NCBI GenBank assembly: GCA_036502575.1
Contig: DASXYL010000007.1
Coordinates: forward strand, 19,858-83,857
Origin: DASXRA01 sp036502575
GTDB taxonomy: Bacteria; Actinomycetota; Actinomycetes; Mycobacteriales; Jatrophihabitantaceae
Direction of reading: 5' to 3'
Length of the DNA stretch: 64,000 bases
The position numbers were made by a program, and so were the translations under genes. The notes below the pieces were generated by a model, which was not told the DNA's origin, ran no database searches, and saw only the letters and a list, made by a program, of their open reading frames with translations. Of the stretch, positions 8,083-16,400 are shown in pieces (position 1 is the stretch's first letter; each line of letters begins with the position of its first letter).

Positions 8083-8334
8083 TCAGCTCACCGGGGTCGG
8101 GCCGACGGAGACCGTGATGAACTGCTCGTCTTCGTGCAGCTCGAGTTCGGTAGCCGGGTCAGGGCAGGGCGTCTGGTGTCGGCCCTGGATCTTCACCAGT
8201 TCGCGCCGGGTGGGGTCGAGCCCGGCAGCGTGCAGCAGCGCGCCGACCGTCGTGTGCTTGGGGCTCTCGACCCGCTTGCGGTCGATGAGCACGGTGACGT
8301 CGTGGTGCCGCAGGGATTCAGCTACGCTCGTCAT
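8083..8334 (-). CDS. ubiquitin-like (multi-ubiquitin family) beta-grasp protein
   Basis: 83 residues from the ATG at 8334, with a GAGAG element just upstream; a TTG 18 bases further up is less likely. The core (Val-Thr-Val-Leu-Ile-Asp ... Thr-Val-Gly-Ala-Leu-Leu-His-Ala-Ala-Gly-Leu-Asp-Pro ... His-Glu-Asp-Glu-Gln-Phe-Ile-Thr-Val) fits a single beta-grasp repeat of the bacterial multi-ubiquitin family. It ends Val-Gly-Pro-Thr-Pro-Val-Ser, without a terminal di-glycine. A JAB protease would either expose a glycine or the system uses another C-terminus. First gene of the operon, and likely the protein that is conjugated. Confidence 0.75.
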   Translation of the reverse strand: MTSVAESLRHHDVTVLIDRKRVESPKHTTVGALLHAAGLDPTRRELVKIQGRHQTPCPDPATELELHEDEQFITVSVGPTPVS

Positions 8335-8351
8335 AGCGTCTCTCGCTTTCA

Positions 8352-8357
8352 ATCATA
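8352..8357 (-). promoter_or_regulatory. candidate -10 element of the Ubl operon
   Basis: TATGAT on the minus strand, 17 bases before the Ubl start codon, in an AT-rich part of the 217-bp divergent spacer shared with the XRE/ImmA gene. No good -35 hexamer was seen at 16-18 bp spacing, so the promoter may need an activator or be a relaxed actinobacterial type. Confidence 0.35.
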
Positions 8358-8551
8358 TCGGCGAATAGGTGGTACTACTTGATTTTTGAACAGATTCAGC
8401 GTCTCATGCTTTTCTATGCAACGCAACTGCAAGCGTGGGCGTGGCGCGGATGGTCCTGCATCGGTGGCCTGTCATCGTCACCGGCATGACCCATGTGCGG
8501 AGCTCGTCACCGTCGGACGCCGTCAACCGGCAGTCGGGCAGGGCGTGACGA

Positions 8552-9715
8552 ATGGCCAATGACGAGTCCACGGCGCGGCAGCCGATCACTCGCCGTACAA
8601 CATCCGTGCCTGTCTCGGCGGCGGAGGTCGTGACCTTGTTCTCGGCTCAGCGGCTACGTCTGGCTCGTGAGGCGCGCGCGTTGACGCAGAGGGACTTGGG
8701 CCAGCACGCGGGTGTGACCTCGGCGGCGGTGTCTCAGTTCGAGAAAGCATTGAGCCGACCGACGGAATCGACCATGCTGCGACTGGCACACGCGCTGGAC
8801 TTCCCGGTCGGATTCTTCGCGACAGGCGAGTCACCCTCGAGCCGACCGGACGTGGATCTCGATGCGCTGGAGGGCACCGGTCACTTCCGGTCACTGAGAT
8901 CGGTCACCTCGGCCCAGCGACGCGAGGCGCTGTCAGTTACGCATCTTGTTCGCGACGTTACTGATGTGCTGGATCGGCTGGTTCGACTACCGGAACGGAA
9001 TGTGCCTTCGTTCCCGATGGGCGAGGACGACGACTTGAGTGATGCCGAGTTTTATGCCACGCAGGTGCGCGAAGCATGGGATCTACCTGCTGGACCTGTC
9101 GAGGATGTCCTGCGAGTGATGGAACGCAATGGGATCGTCGCGGCCCGGCACCGAATCGACAACCGGACCGTTCACGCGTTCAGTGCGCCGTTTCCCGATC
9201 ACCCAGTCATCGTGCTTCACCAGCAAGACGCCAAACGAGATCGTGACCGGTTCAGCGCTTCGCACGAGGCCGGGCATCTCACGATGCACACGGCGGGAAA
9301 GACATTGGCCTCGAAGGCTGTCGAGGATCAGGCGCACCGATTCGCGGCTGCATTCCTTATGCCTGGCGGCGACATCCGCGCTGAGCTTCCCGCCCGCGCT
9401 GACTGGCCGTACCTACTGACATTGAAGAAACGGTGGGGAGTGTCGATGTCGGCGCTACTGCGCCGGGCCAACACCCTCGGCGTGATGGCCGACTCGACTT
9501 ACACCCACGCGATGCGAACCATGAGCACAAGAGGTTGGCGAACCGAGGAGCCTGGAGAGTTCGGGGCACCAGAGGCCCCAGCTGTGTTGGCCCAGGCATC
9601 GCAGCTGGCTGGCGTTAGCGCGCAGTTCTTATCTAACGACACTGGGTGGCCCGCGGATCTGATCAATTCTGTCTTGACCGCGAGTATGGACACACGCCCA
9701 GAACTGCAGCTATGA
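8552..9715 (+). CDS. XRE-family regulator with ImmA/IrrE metallopeptidase domain
   Basis: 387 residues. Residues about 30-85 are an XRE helix-turn-helix (Arg-Leu-Arg-Leu-Ala-Arg-Glu, Leu-Thr-Gln-Arg-Asp-Leu-Gly, Val-Ser-Gln-Phe-Glu). Residues about 165-300 are a COG2856/ImmA-type zinc peptidase with His238-Glu-Ala-Gly-His242 and Glu258 as third ligand in a Glu-Asp-Gln-Ala-x2-Phe-Ala context. In phages and ICEs such proteins repress genes and destroy a partner repressor on DNA damage. It is divergent from the Ubl operon across 217 bp and is probably its regulator, or a sensor-protease partner (inference). Confidence 0.85.
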   Translation: MANDESTARQPITRRTTSVPVSAAEVVTLFSAQRLRLAREARALTQRDLGQHAGVTSAAVSQFEKALSRPTESTMLRLAHALDFPVGFFATGESPSSRPDVDLDALEGTGHFRSLRSVTSAQRREALSVTHLVRDVTDVLDRLVRLPERNVPSFPMGEDDDLSDAEFYATQVREAWDLPAGPVEDVLRVMERNGIVAARHRIDNRTVHAFSAPFPDHPVIVLHQQDAKRDRDRFSASHEAGHLTMHTAGKTLASKAVEDQAHRFAAAFLMPGGDIRAELPARADWPYLLTLKKRWGVSMSALLRRANTLGVMADSTYTHAMRTMSTRGWRTEEPGEFGAPEAPAVLAQASQLAGVSAQFLSNDTGWPADLINSVLTASMDTRPELQL

Positions 9716-9730
9716 CGATCAGCGCATTTC

Positions 9731-9748
9731 ACTAATTACGAAATTAGT
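9731..9748. terminator. AT-rich inverted repeat after XRE/ImmA gene
   Basis: ACTAATT - ACGA - AATTAGT is a perfect 7-bp inverted repeat with a 4-base loop, 16 bp after the XRE/ImmA stop and 65 bp before the end of the convergent hsdS. It could be a weak terminator or a protein-binding dyad; no T-run follows. Confidence 0.35.
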
Positions 9749-9812
9749 CAGCCTCTGTGCCGAGTGCGCCGATGAAGAATGCAGTTTGCTTATCGGCGAG
9801 GCCATCCACTAT

Positions 9813-11183
9813 TCAGCTGGCTAGGAAAGCCTCTAGGTATCCGACTGCGTCTGCAATGTCGACCGCGGCGGACGAGAAACGGGCCCAAGCCTTCTCCGCG
9901 GCGAGCGCGTCGGAAGCGGCGATTGGCGGAGCAAGGATGGCTTCGACGTCCCACGGATTCATGTGGTCGACGACAGAGCCAAAGGAGAGTGCATTAATCT
10001 GGAGTCGGGTGAGCGCTGCGGCCACTGCTAGCCACAATGCGCCGGGCCGCACGCCGGGGCGGGGAGTTAGTCGCATGACGTCGTTGCTCGCGAGCCACCC
10101 GTCGCGGCCGGCGGTGACTAGCGCTGGGATGCCCTGCCGGCCCTCCGAACGACCGACGGCGCCGAAGACGGTCATTCCCGCCCTGATCTCATACTCGACC
10201 GGATTCCGGAATGACCGGTCAGACACGTAGCGGAGGTTGACGGGTTCGAACTGCAGGAGCTGGCGTCCACTCATGATTGGTCGCCCGTGATCGGCCTCTA
10301 CGTAATACCGCTTGTAGCGCAGCGGAAGCTTCGCCTCGCCGAGGTCACCTAGACGGTGGGCTCCAGCGGCCGCAAGTTGGCTGCGAGTGGCGACGACGCG
10401 AGGTTCGTAAAAGCCCGCATCGAGGCGGTCCTGGATGCTTCGTGCCGGTTGCGACCAACCTTCACGCGTCGGGTCCGCCAACGTCGGGACGGGGAAAGTG
10501 GCATCGACTTGAGCAAGCAGTCCCAGCAGGTCTCTACGCGCCGTGGCGGCCCGCTCAATTCCTCTTCGCATCAGCTTGATCACGGTTCGACGAACGTCGG
10601 AATCCGCCATCGGCAACGGCAAGGCACCGATGTCTGGGACCGTGATGTGATCGATCACTGACCCTGATCTGCCGCGACGGAGTATCGCCTGTCCGGTTGC
10701 GGTTTTGAGAAATGCGAGGACCCAGTAGCGCAGTCTGTCGTCGTTGACGTCGATTCTGACCATGTCGTGGCTGAGGGCGAAGCCGGCAAGTGTGTCGTCG
10801 GTGATCGTGAGTGGTCCAAGGTTGCGGCCCGAACAGGTCTGCAGAATCGTGCCCGGCGCTGGCGTCAGACGATCGAGGTCGCTGTTGCGGAGCTTGGAGA
10901 GGCGGTCCGCAGCGGACGGCATGAAGTCGAAGACATCATACGGGCGCAGGTACGGCATCCCGGGCTCGAGAGTTGCGGCGTACGCCCGGGCAAACCTTGG
11001 GGGATCCCAAACCCTCGCGACTTCGCCGAGCCGGACTGTCGGCGACCCGGATGCCTCCAATACGGCAAGGCGCTCGCCGGCAGCCACACCAGACGAGGTG
11101 AAATAGTGGGCGTCGAGCCGGTCGTATGCGCCGACCGAACGAGAGCGAACGGTACTGACGATCAACGTTGTTCGCCTAGCCAC
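9813..11183 (-). CDS. hsdS: type I-like restriction-modification specificity subunit (S)
   Basis: 456 residues. Two target-recognition-like halves are visible, each followed by a helical spacer: residues about 45-225 (Val-Arg-Leu-Gly-Glu-Val-Ala ... Pro-Leu-Pro-Met) and about 245-450 (His-Arg-Leu-Gly-Asp-Leu ... Ile-Leu-Ala-Pro-Pro-Ile). This is the usual HsdS layout and length. It determines the DNA sequence that the neighbouring methylase-nuclease modifies. The start overlaps the 3' end of the upstream methylase gene by 22 bp, implying translational coupling. Base composition is less GC-rich than the surrounding ICE genes, consistent with separate acquisition. Confidence 0.8.
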   Translation of the reverse strand: MARRTTLIVSTVRSRSVGAYDRLDAHYFTSSGVAAGERLAVLEASGSPTVRLGEVARVWDPPRFARAYAATLEPGMPYLRPYDVFDFMPSAADRLSKLRNSDLDRLTPAPGTILQTCSGRNLGPLTITDDTLAGFALSHDMVRIDVNDDRLRYWVLAFLKTATGQAILRRGRSGSVIDHITVPDIGALPLPMADSDVRRTVIKLMRRGIERAATARRDLLGLLAQVDATFPVPTLADPTREGWSQPARSIQDRLDAGFYEPRVVATRSQLAAAGAHRLGDLGEAKLPLRYKRYYVEADHGRPIMSGRQLLQFEPVNLRYVSDRSFRNPVEYEIRAGMTVFGAVGRSEGRQGIPALVTAGRDGWLASNDVMRLTPRPGVRPGALWLAVAAALTRLQINALSFGSVVDHMNPWDVEAILAPPIAASDALAAEKAWARFSSAAVDIADAVGYLEAFLAS

Positions 11184-13153
11184 CGCAAAAACGCAGTGGC
11201 AGCGTCTGGCAGTTCGTCGTCGATTAAGCGTTCGGAGACTTCGACGGTCCGTAGAACCTCTTCGCCAGTTGCTGGGTCGATATCAGCGAGGTTCTCCGTC
11301 CGCGTTATCAGGACGTCCTCGCCGGTCTCCGTGCGGCGGTAGAGAACGTTTCCACGCTTGTCGTGTCCTACCCGTTCAGTTACGGCCATGAAGATCGGAT
11401 ACTCGAGCGCTCCGGTCAATGCGCCGTCACGTTCCTCGTTGCTTAGTCGCCGCCCGACGATCATCGACGTCTGGGTGTCGTTCTTGGGTTGAAATAGCTC
11501 ACGAGCCATATCGACTACAGCCAAAATTTGAACGTTCTGCATGAGCCAAGTACGAACGTAGCCCAGCGCGGGATTGTTGAGGATACCGTTCGGAATGACG
11601 ATGGCGAACCGGCCGGTTCCCGGCGTGAGTAGCTGGACTACTCGTTCGATAAACAGGATCTCTGGCGGCTGACTCTTCTGAAGCACCGGAGCGCCAGTCT
11701 TATCGCGGCGCAGCTCCCACTTGGCCTCGACGCGGTCCCACATGGCGGCAAGCTCGTACTGTTCGAGGATCTCGTGATCGTCGATGACGATGTTGGCGCC
11801 GAAGGGGGGATTGGCGACCGCGCACCCCATGGTGCCGAGCTTGACTCGATCCGGTGCGTCTCCTGACCATGAACGGGGATTTGCCAGGGTGTTAGCTTGC
11901 CATAGCCCGCCCGAGCCGTCGTTGTTCATGACCATATTCATTTTTGCCGCGCGCACTAGGTTGGGATTGAGGTCGAGCCCATGGACCATTGTTGTGAAGT
12001 ATTCATCGCGCTTTCGATACAGCTCTGCGCGTTCAGCGTCGCTCCCGCGTGCTGGATCTGCCCAGTCTGCACGCTCTTCGCTCTCGATGTGTGACAGGGC
12101 GTGATTCATAGCGGTGATAAGGAAACCACCGGTTCCGCAGCTCGGGTCGATTAATCGCTCATTCGGCTGAGGATTGAGCATCGTGACGGCCATACGACAG
12201 GCATTGCGGGGAGTGAAGAACTCTCCTCGGTCGCCGCGAAGATTTGATCCAACAATCTCTTCGTAGGCGACACCCTTGACGTCCACCGGGCTTGCTAATA
12301 GCGAATAGCCCTGTAGCTGGCTAACAACGAATGCGACAACTGTGGGCTTTAGGTCGATGAGGTGGTCGGCAGCAGCAAATATGGCCCCGTACTTCGTTAG
12401 CACCTTCGAGTCAAAGATCTGCTGGATACGCGATTTAGCCGACGCTGCCGCGGTCGCGTTTACGCGTTCGGATGCTGTTGCGTAAAAGTCAAGCCGACGG
12501 CTTCGCTCATCCTCGATCTTCGCGAAGATGATCTTTAGGAGCTCCCAGAACGCGTCTGGCTTCTGCTTCCCTTCAGTTCCGGCGATGTAGTTGTGGCAAC
12601 GGCGAAAGGCGAAGAGGAGGTTGTCGGCAGTTGCTGGCTTGAGGTCCTTGCGCTGCGGTCGTTGTGCATCAGCCTCGCTTTGGCCGTATGCCGGGATGTC
12701 GACGATCTCCTCGAAGGAGAAGCCGCCCTTGCCGTCCGCCCGCTTGGCCAGGCAGAATTTTTCGTCGCCGTTGGTCCAGATGCCGTAGCGGGCGTTGAGG
12801 CACGACGCCATGTAGCTGCGGAGTTGGTCCACGCCCTCGGTCTTGTTGCCGGGGCTCGTGCCGGCTCGCTTGGTCTCGACCAGAACCAGCGCGTGCTCCT
12901 GGGTGTGCGCTGCGCCTGGTTCGAAGACGATGACGTCGACCCGTTTTCGGGCGCTTCCGACCTTGATCGCGAACTCGGGCTGGCAGTCGGTTGCCGGGTA
13001 CTTGTACTGGCGGACGAGCGCCTTCTCGAGGTTCTGTCGCACGTACTCTTCCGGGGTGTCCCGCACGTGGGCGCCGGTTATGAAGTCGGCGACTTTACCC
13101 TCCGGTACGGCTCCGCTCGCGATGGTGATCGCGGGCGCAAGCGAGCCGGTCAT
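11162..13153 (-). CDS. hsdM: fused HsdR-N nuclease / N6-adenine methylase (RM subunit)
   Basis: 663 residues. The N-terminal ~150 residues match an HsdR_N/PD-(D/E)xK nuclease: Asp73, then Glu93-Thr-Lys95 with Gln110. The middle is a type I-style N6-adenine methyltransferase with Asp-Pro-Ser-Cys-Gly-Thr-Gly-Gly (SAM loop, near 340) and the catalytic Asn-Pro-Pro-Phe-Gly near 449. No helicase domain is present, and no separate hsdR occurs in the window. The organisation (nuclease-methylase chain plus S subunit) resembles BcgI-like type IIB/IIG enzymes, or a modification unit whose nuclease domain is vestigial. Tandem with hsdS; codon and base use are visibly less GC-rich than the relaxase gene. 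Confidence 0.8.
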   Translation of the reverse strand: MTGSLAPAITIASGAVPEGKVADFITGAHVRDTPEEYVRQNLEKALVRQYKYPATDCQPEFAIKVGSARKRVDVIVFEPGAAHTQEHALVLVETKRAGTSPGNKTEGVDQLRSYMASCLNARYGIWTNGDEKFCLAKRADGKGGFSFEEIVDIPAYGQSEADAQRPQRKDLKPATADNLLFAFRRCHNYIAGTEGKQKPDAFWELLKIIFAKIEDERSRRLDFYATASERVNATAAASAKSRIQQIFDSKVLTKYGAIFAAADHLIDLKPTVVAFVVSQLQGYSLLASPVDVKGVAYEEIVGSNLRGDRGEFFTPRNACRMAVTMLNPQPNERLIDPSCGTGGFLITAMNHALSHIESEERADWADPARGSDAERAELYRKRDEYFTTMVHGLDLNPNLVRAAKMNMVMNNDGSGGLWQANTLANPRSWSGDAPDRVKLGTMGCAVANPPFGANIVIDDHEILEQYELAAMWDRVEAKWELRRDKTGAPVLQKSQPPEILFIERVVQLLTPGTGRFAIVIPNGILNNPALGYVRTWLMQNVQILAVVDMARELFQPKNDTQTSMIVGRRLSNEERDGALTGALEYPIFMAVTERVGHDKRGNVLYRRTETGEDVLITRTENLADIDPATGEEVLRTVEVSERLIDDELPDAATAFLRWLGEQR

Positions 13154-13286
13154 CCAGGGTCCTCCACTCTCGGAGCCGAGCGAGCGGCCAACCGTCTGAC
13201 ATAGCCTACGGCTAGCCTGGCGACCGTCTTGGTAGGACCGTGCTGACGACGCGACGCAACCGGTGCTCGTGGTGTGGGCTTCCGTG

Positions 13287-13321
13287 TCCCCGGCTAGCGG
13301 CAGGGTGGAGCTAGCCGGGGA
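13287..13321 (-). terminator. 12-bp hairpin downstream of relaxase gene
   Basis: TCCCCGGCTAGC (13287-13298) pairs perfectly with GCTAGCCGGGGA (13310-13321) around an 11-base loop. It lies 101 bp after the relaxase stop and 134 bp before the hsdM start codon. No T-run, so termination is plausible for a high-GC host but unproven. Confidence 0.5.
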
Positions 13322-13421
13322 GACGGCGTCTTGTAAAGACTCGTGAGAGGCGAGCGCTCAGCAGCGAGAGCGCGACTGCGTATCCACCGGAGGCTTGATC
13401 GCGTTCCCCGTCTCGCGCGAG

Positions 13422-16400
13422 TCATCGGCTTGGGCCCGGATCCGGCGTGAGCGTGGAGCGTCGGTCTGGACTGTCGAGATGACCATGACGGCCCTCGGCC
13501 CGTTTGGTGGCCGGCGGCCCGTCCCTCAGTGCGGCGGGTGCCGGCAAGTTCGCCGCGGCGAGCAGTCGATAGCGCAGCTCTTGGGCCGGGTCTCCATCGG
13601 GCAGCCGAAGGTTGGTGAGGAGGGTGAGTTCGGCGCGCACATTGATACCTGAAGCGGCGGCCTGCTCGATTGTTGCAGCGAGTGCTGGCCAACCTCGGTC
13701 GTTGACGAGCCGCGTGTCGATGCTGTTGGCGAGCGCGCGCCAACGATCAGTTGGCCCAGTACCCGTGATCAATTGACCAACCGCGCGTTGTGGAGGTAAC
13801 ACGGCCATCTGGGTCCTTGCCTGGCTTCGCGGGTCGTCGGTCCAACGTTCAGCGGCAGCGATGACCGCGGACTCCATCCGATCCTGGGGCGCGTGGACGA
13901 TCTCGGCGAGGTCGGCGATCTGGGCGCGCCATTGATCGGGCGATAGCGCGGCAATCGCTTCGACGGTGAAACGGATCTGTGCACCTACATCTCCGCCTGC
14001 GACTTGGTCCCCGTCGGGGCGGTGAAGCACGTTCTCGGCAATTGCGTGGGCCAGCGGTCGGCTGTCGTGTAGGGCGTGGCGCAGCGCGGCCGCTCCGTCG
14101 CGCCGGAACATGTCGGCGGGATCGAGCCCTTCGGGCAGCGGAGCGTGTTGGGGGTTTCCGCGGCGGGCAGTGATCTGCCAGTAGGCGCGTTGAGCGGAAC
14201 GGCGTCCGGCGGTGTCGTTGTCCATCGCGACGAGCGCGTCCGGTTGGCCCGGGCCGGCGTGGCGAGCGAGTTGGTTGGCTTGGGCGTCGGTGAACGAGGT
14301 GCCGAGGGGTGCGACGCCTATGTGGCTGCCGTTGGTGGCGAGGGCGATGGCCACGACGTCGAGGGGTCCTTCGACCAGCGTGGGAGTCGCGCCATGGTCG
14401 AGCGCGGCCCGGGCTTCGCTGAGGCCGAAGAGTTGGGCGCCCTTGTCGAAGAGGTCGGTCTGGGGCGTGTTGAGGTATTTCGGTCCTGAGGTTGGGTTGG
14501 GTTCGGTGTCGTGGCTGGGGTTGCGGCGGCCGATGAATCCGACGAGGTCGTCGTCGTGGTAGATCGGGAAGACGAGCCGGTCGCGGAAGGTGTCGATGAT
14601 TCGTCCGGTGCGCGCGGTTCGGCCGAGTCCGGCGGCGAGGATCTCCTCGTCGGTCGCGCCGCGCCGGCGTAGGTGCTGGGTTAGCGCGGTCCAGCCGGCC
14701 GGGGCGTAGCCGGGGGTGAATCGGGTGCCGTGGGTGTCTACGGCTGCGGTGAGGTCGGTGCCGAGCCGGGTCTGGAGGTAGTGGCGTGCCCAGGAGTCGG
14801 GGTAGCGGGCGGTGAAGAACTCGGCGGCCTGCCGGTTGAGGTCGAGCAGCCGCTGCTTAGGTACGGGGGCGATAGCCCACTTGTGCTCCTCGAGCATCGG
14901 GGCCCAGAGCTCGTCCTCGGTGGGTAGGGGAGGTTCGCGGAGGATTTCGGCCCTCGCGATCGCGCGATCGAGGTGCAGACGACGTACTTCCTCGTCGGGC
15001 ATGAATGGCTCGAGGTCGCCGAAGGATGCGTGGTGTAGGTCGGCGCCCTCGGCCGCCGGGTCGGGCGGGATGTCAGGCGCGTCCTCGAGCGCGGCTGCCC
15101 ACTCGATGGGTGGACCCCATAGTTCCTCGGGCGGTTCGCTGTCGTAGGGGTCGGCCGGGACGTGGTCGTAGTCGAGTGGTGTCGGATCGGTCAGCATCGC
15201 GACGTGCCAGACCAGTGCCGATGCGAGGTCAGCGTCGGTGAGCTCGGGCTGCCTACTGACGTTGTCGGGCGGATCGGCCTTGATCGCGTCGCGTTCGGCG
15301 AGCGTGAGATCGATGGCGGTGGTGAGGAGCTGTTCGGGTGCCCAGTGTTCGCGGGGGGCGCCGGTAACTGCTGCGACCAGGGCTGGCCAGGCGGGGTCGG
15401 CGAGGATTCGTTCGGCGCGGGCGGCTCCGAGCAGGGCCGTGAGTGTCGGCGTCCATGGTGGGCGCAGAGTTCCGGCCCCGGATCCGGTTGTGGCGGCCAT
15501 GGCGGCGGGGGTGAGGTGTCGGGCCAGTCGCCACCAGAGCGCGGCCGCGGGTTGATCGTCAGGCAGGGGGCGTTCGCCGGCGGCTGCGGTGACGATGCTG
15601 CGAACGTCGATTCCGGCAGCGTCTATTTTGGCGAGCCGGGAGGCGAGTTCGGGCCAGTAATCATCGTCGGTGACGCGCGGCGCCAGGTGGTCGACGATCG
15701 GCGCCCACCGGGTTGCCGCGCGGCGGGGGTCTCCGAGAACCAGCCCCGCCTGTGTGTCGAGCATGGTTTGGTATCGGCTTGCGGCGGCTCCCAGCTGCGT
15801 CGGCCCGGTAAGACGCCGGTCGTGGATGTCGGTGCCGGTGGCGGATCGCCAGACCGCGAGGTCGCCCCGCAGTCGTCTGTCGGCCGGGTCGAGTAGCGCC
15901 GATGCCCAGGAGGGTGCGCTGGTCGGGGTCCAGGTGTTGGCGAGAGCCCGGACGTGGTCGGCAAGCGTGGTGATCCGTTCGCCGCGATGGGTGAGGTAGA
16001 GACCCCATTGATCGTTGTCGACGAGCCGAGCTGGCACGGCGGGTAGCCAGGCCAACGGCCCGCCGATGGTGGTGCGGGACGGTTCCAGGCGCCAGTCCAG
16101 TACGGCGGCCGGGTCGAGCGCTGTAGCGATCTCGCGCTGTTCCAGTGCCGTACGAAGGCGGCTGATCGGGTCGTCGCCGTCCACGGCGAGCAGAGCGAGA
16201 TGGGCCCGCAGCGTCGGGTAGGCCGCGGTGGTGGTCAGCCCAGCTAGGAGGCGTTCCGCCACCGTGTCCAGGTTGGTGAGGGTGTCGGAGCCGACGAGGT
16301 GTTCGGCGGCGACGCCGAGCGCGTCCTGATAGAAGGCGACGGCCTCTTGCAGCAGCCGGCCGGGATCGTCGAGATCGCGGCCGACGCTGACAGCGGATTG

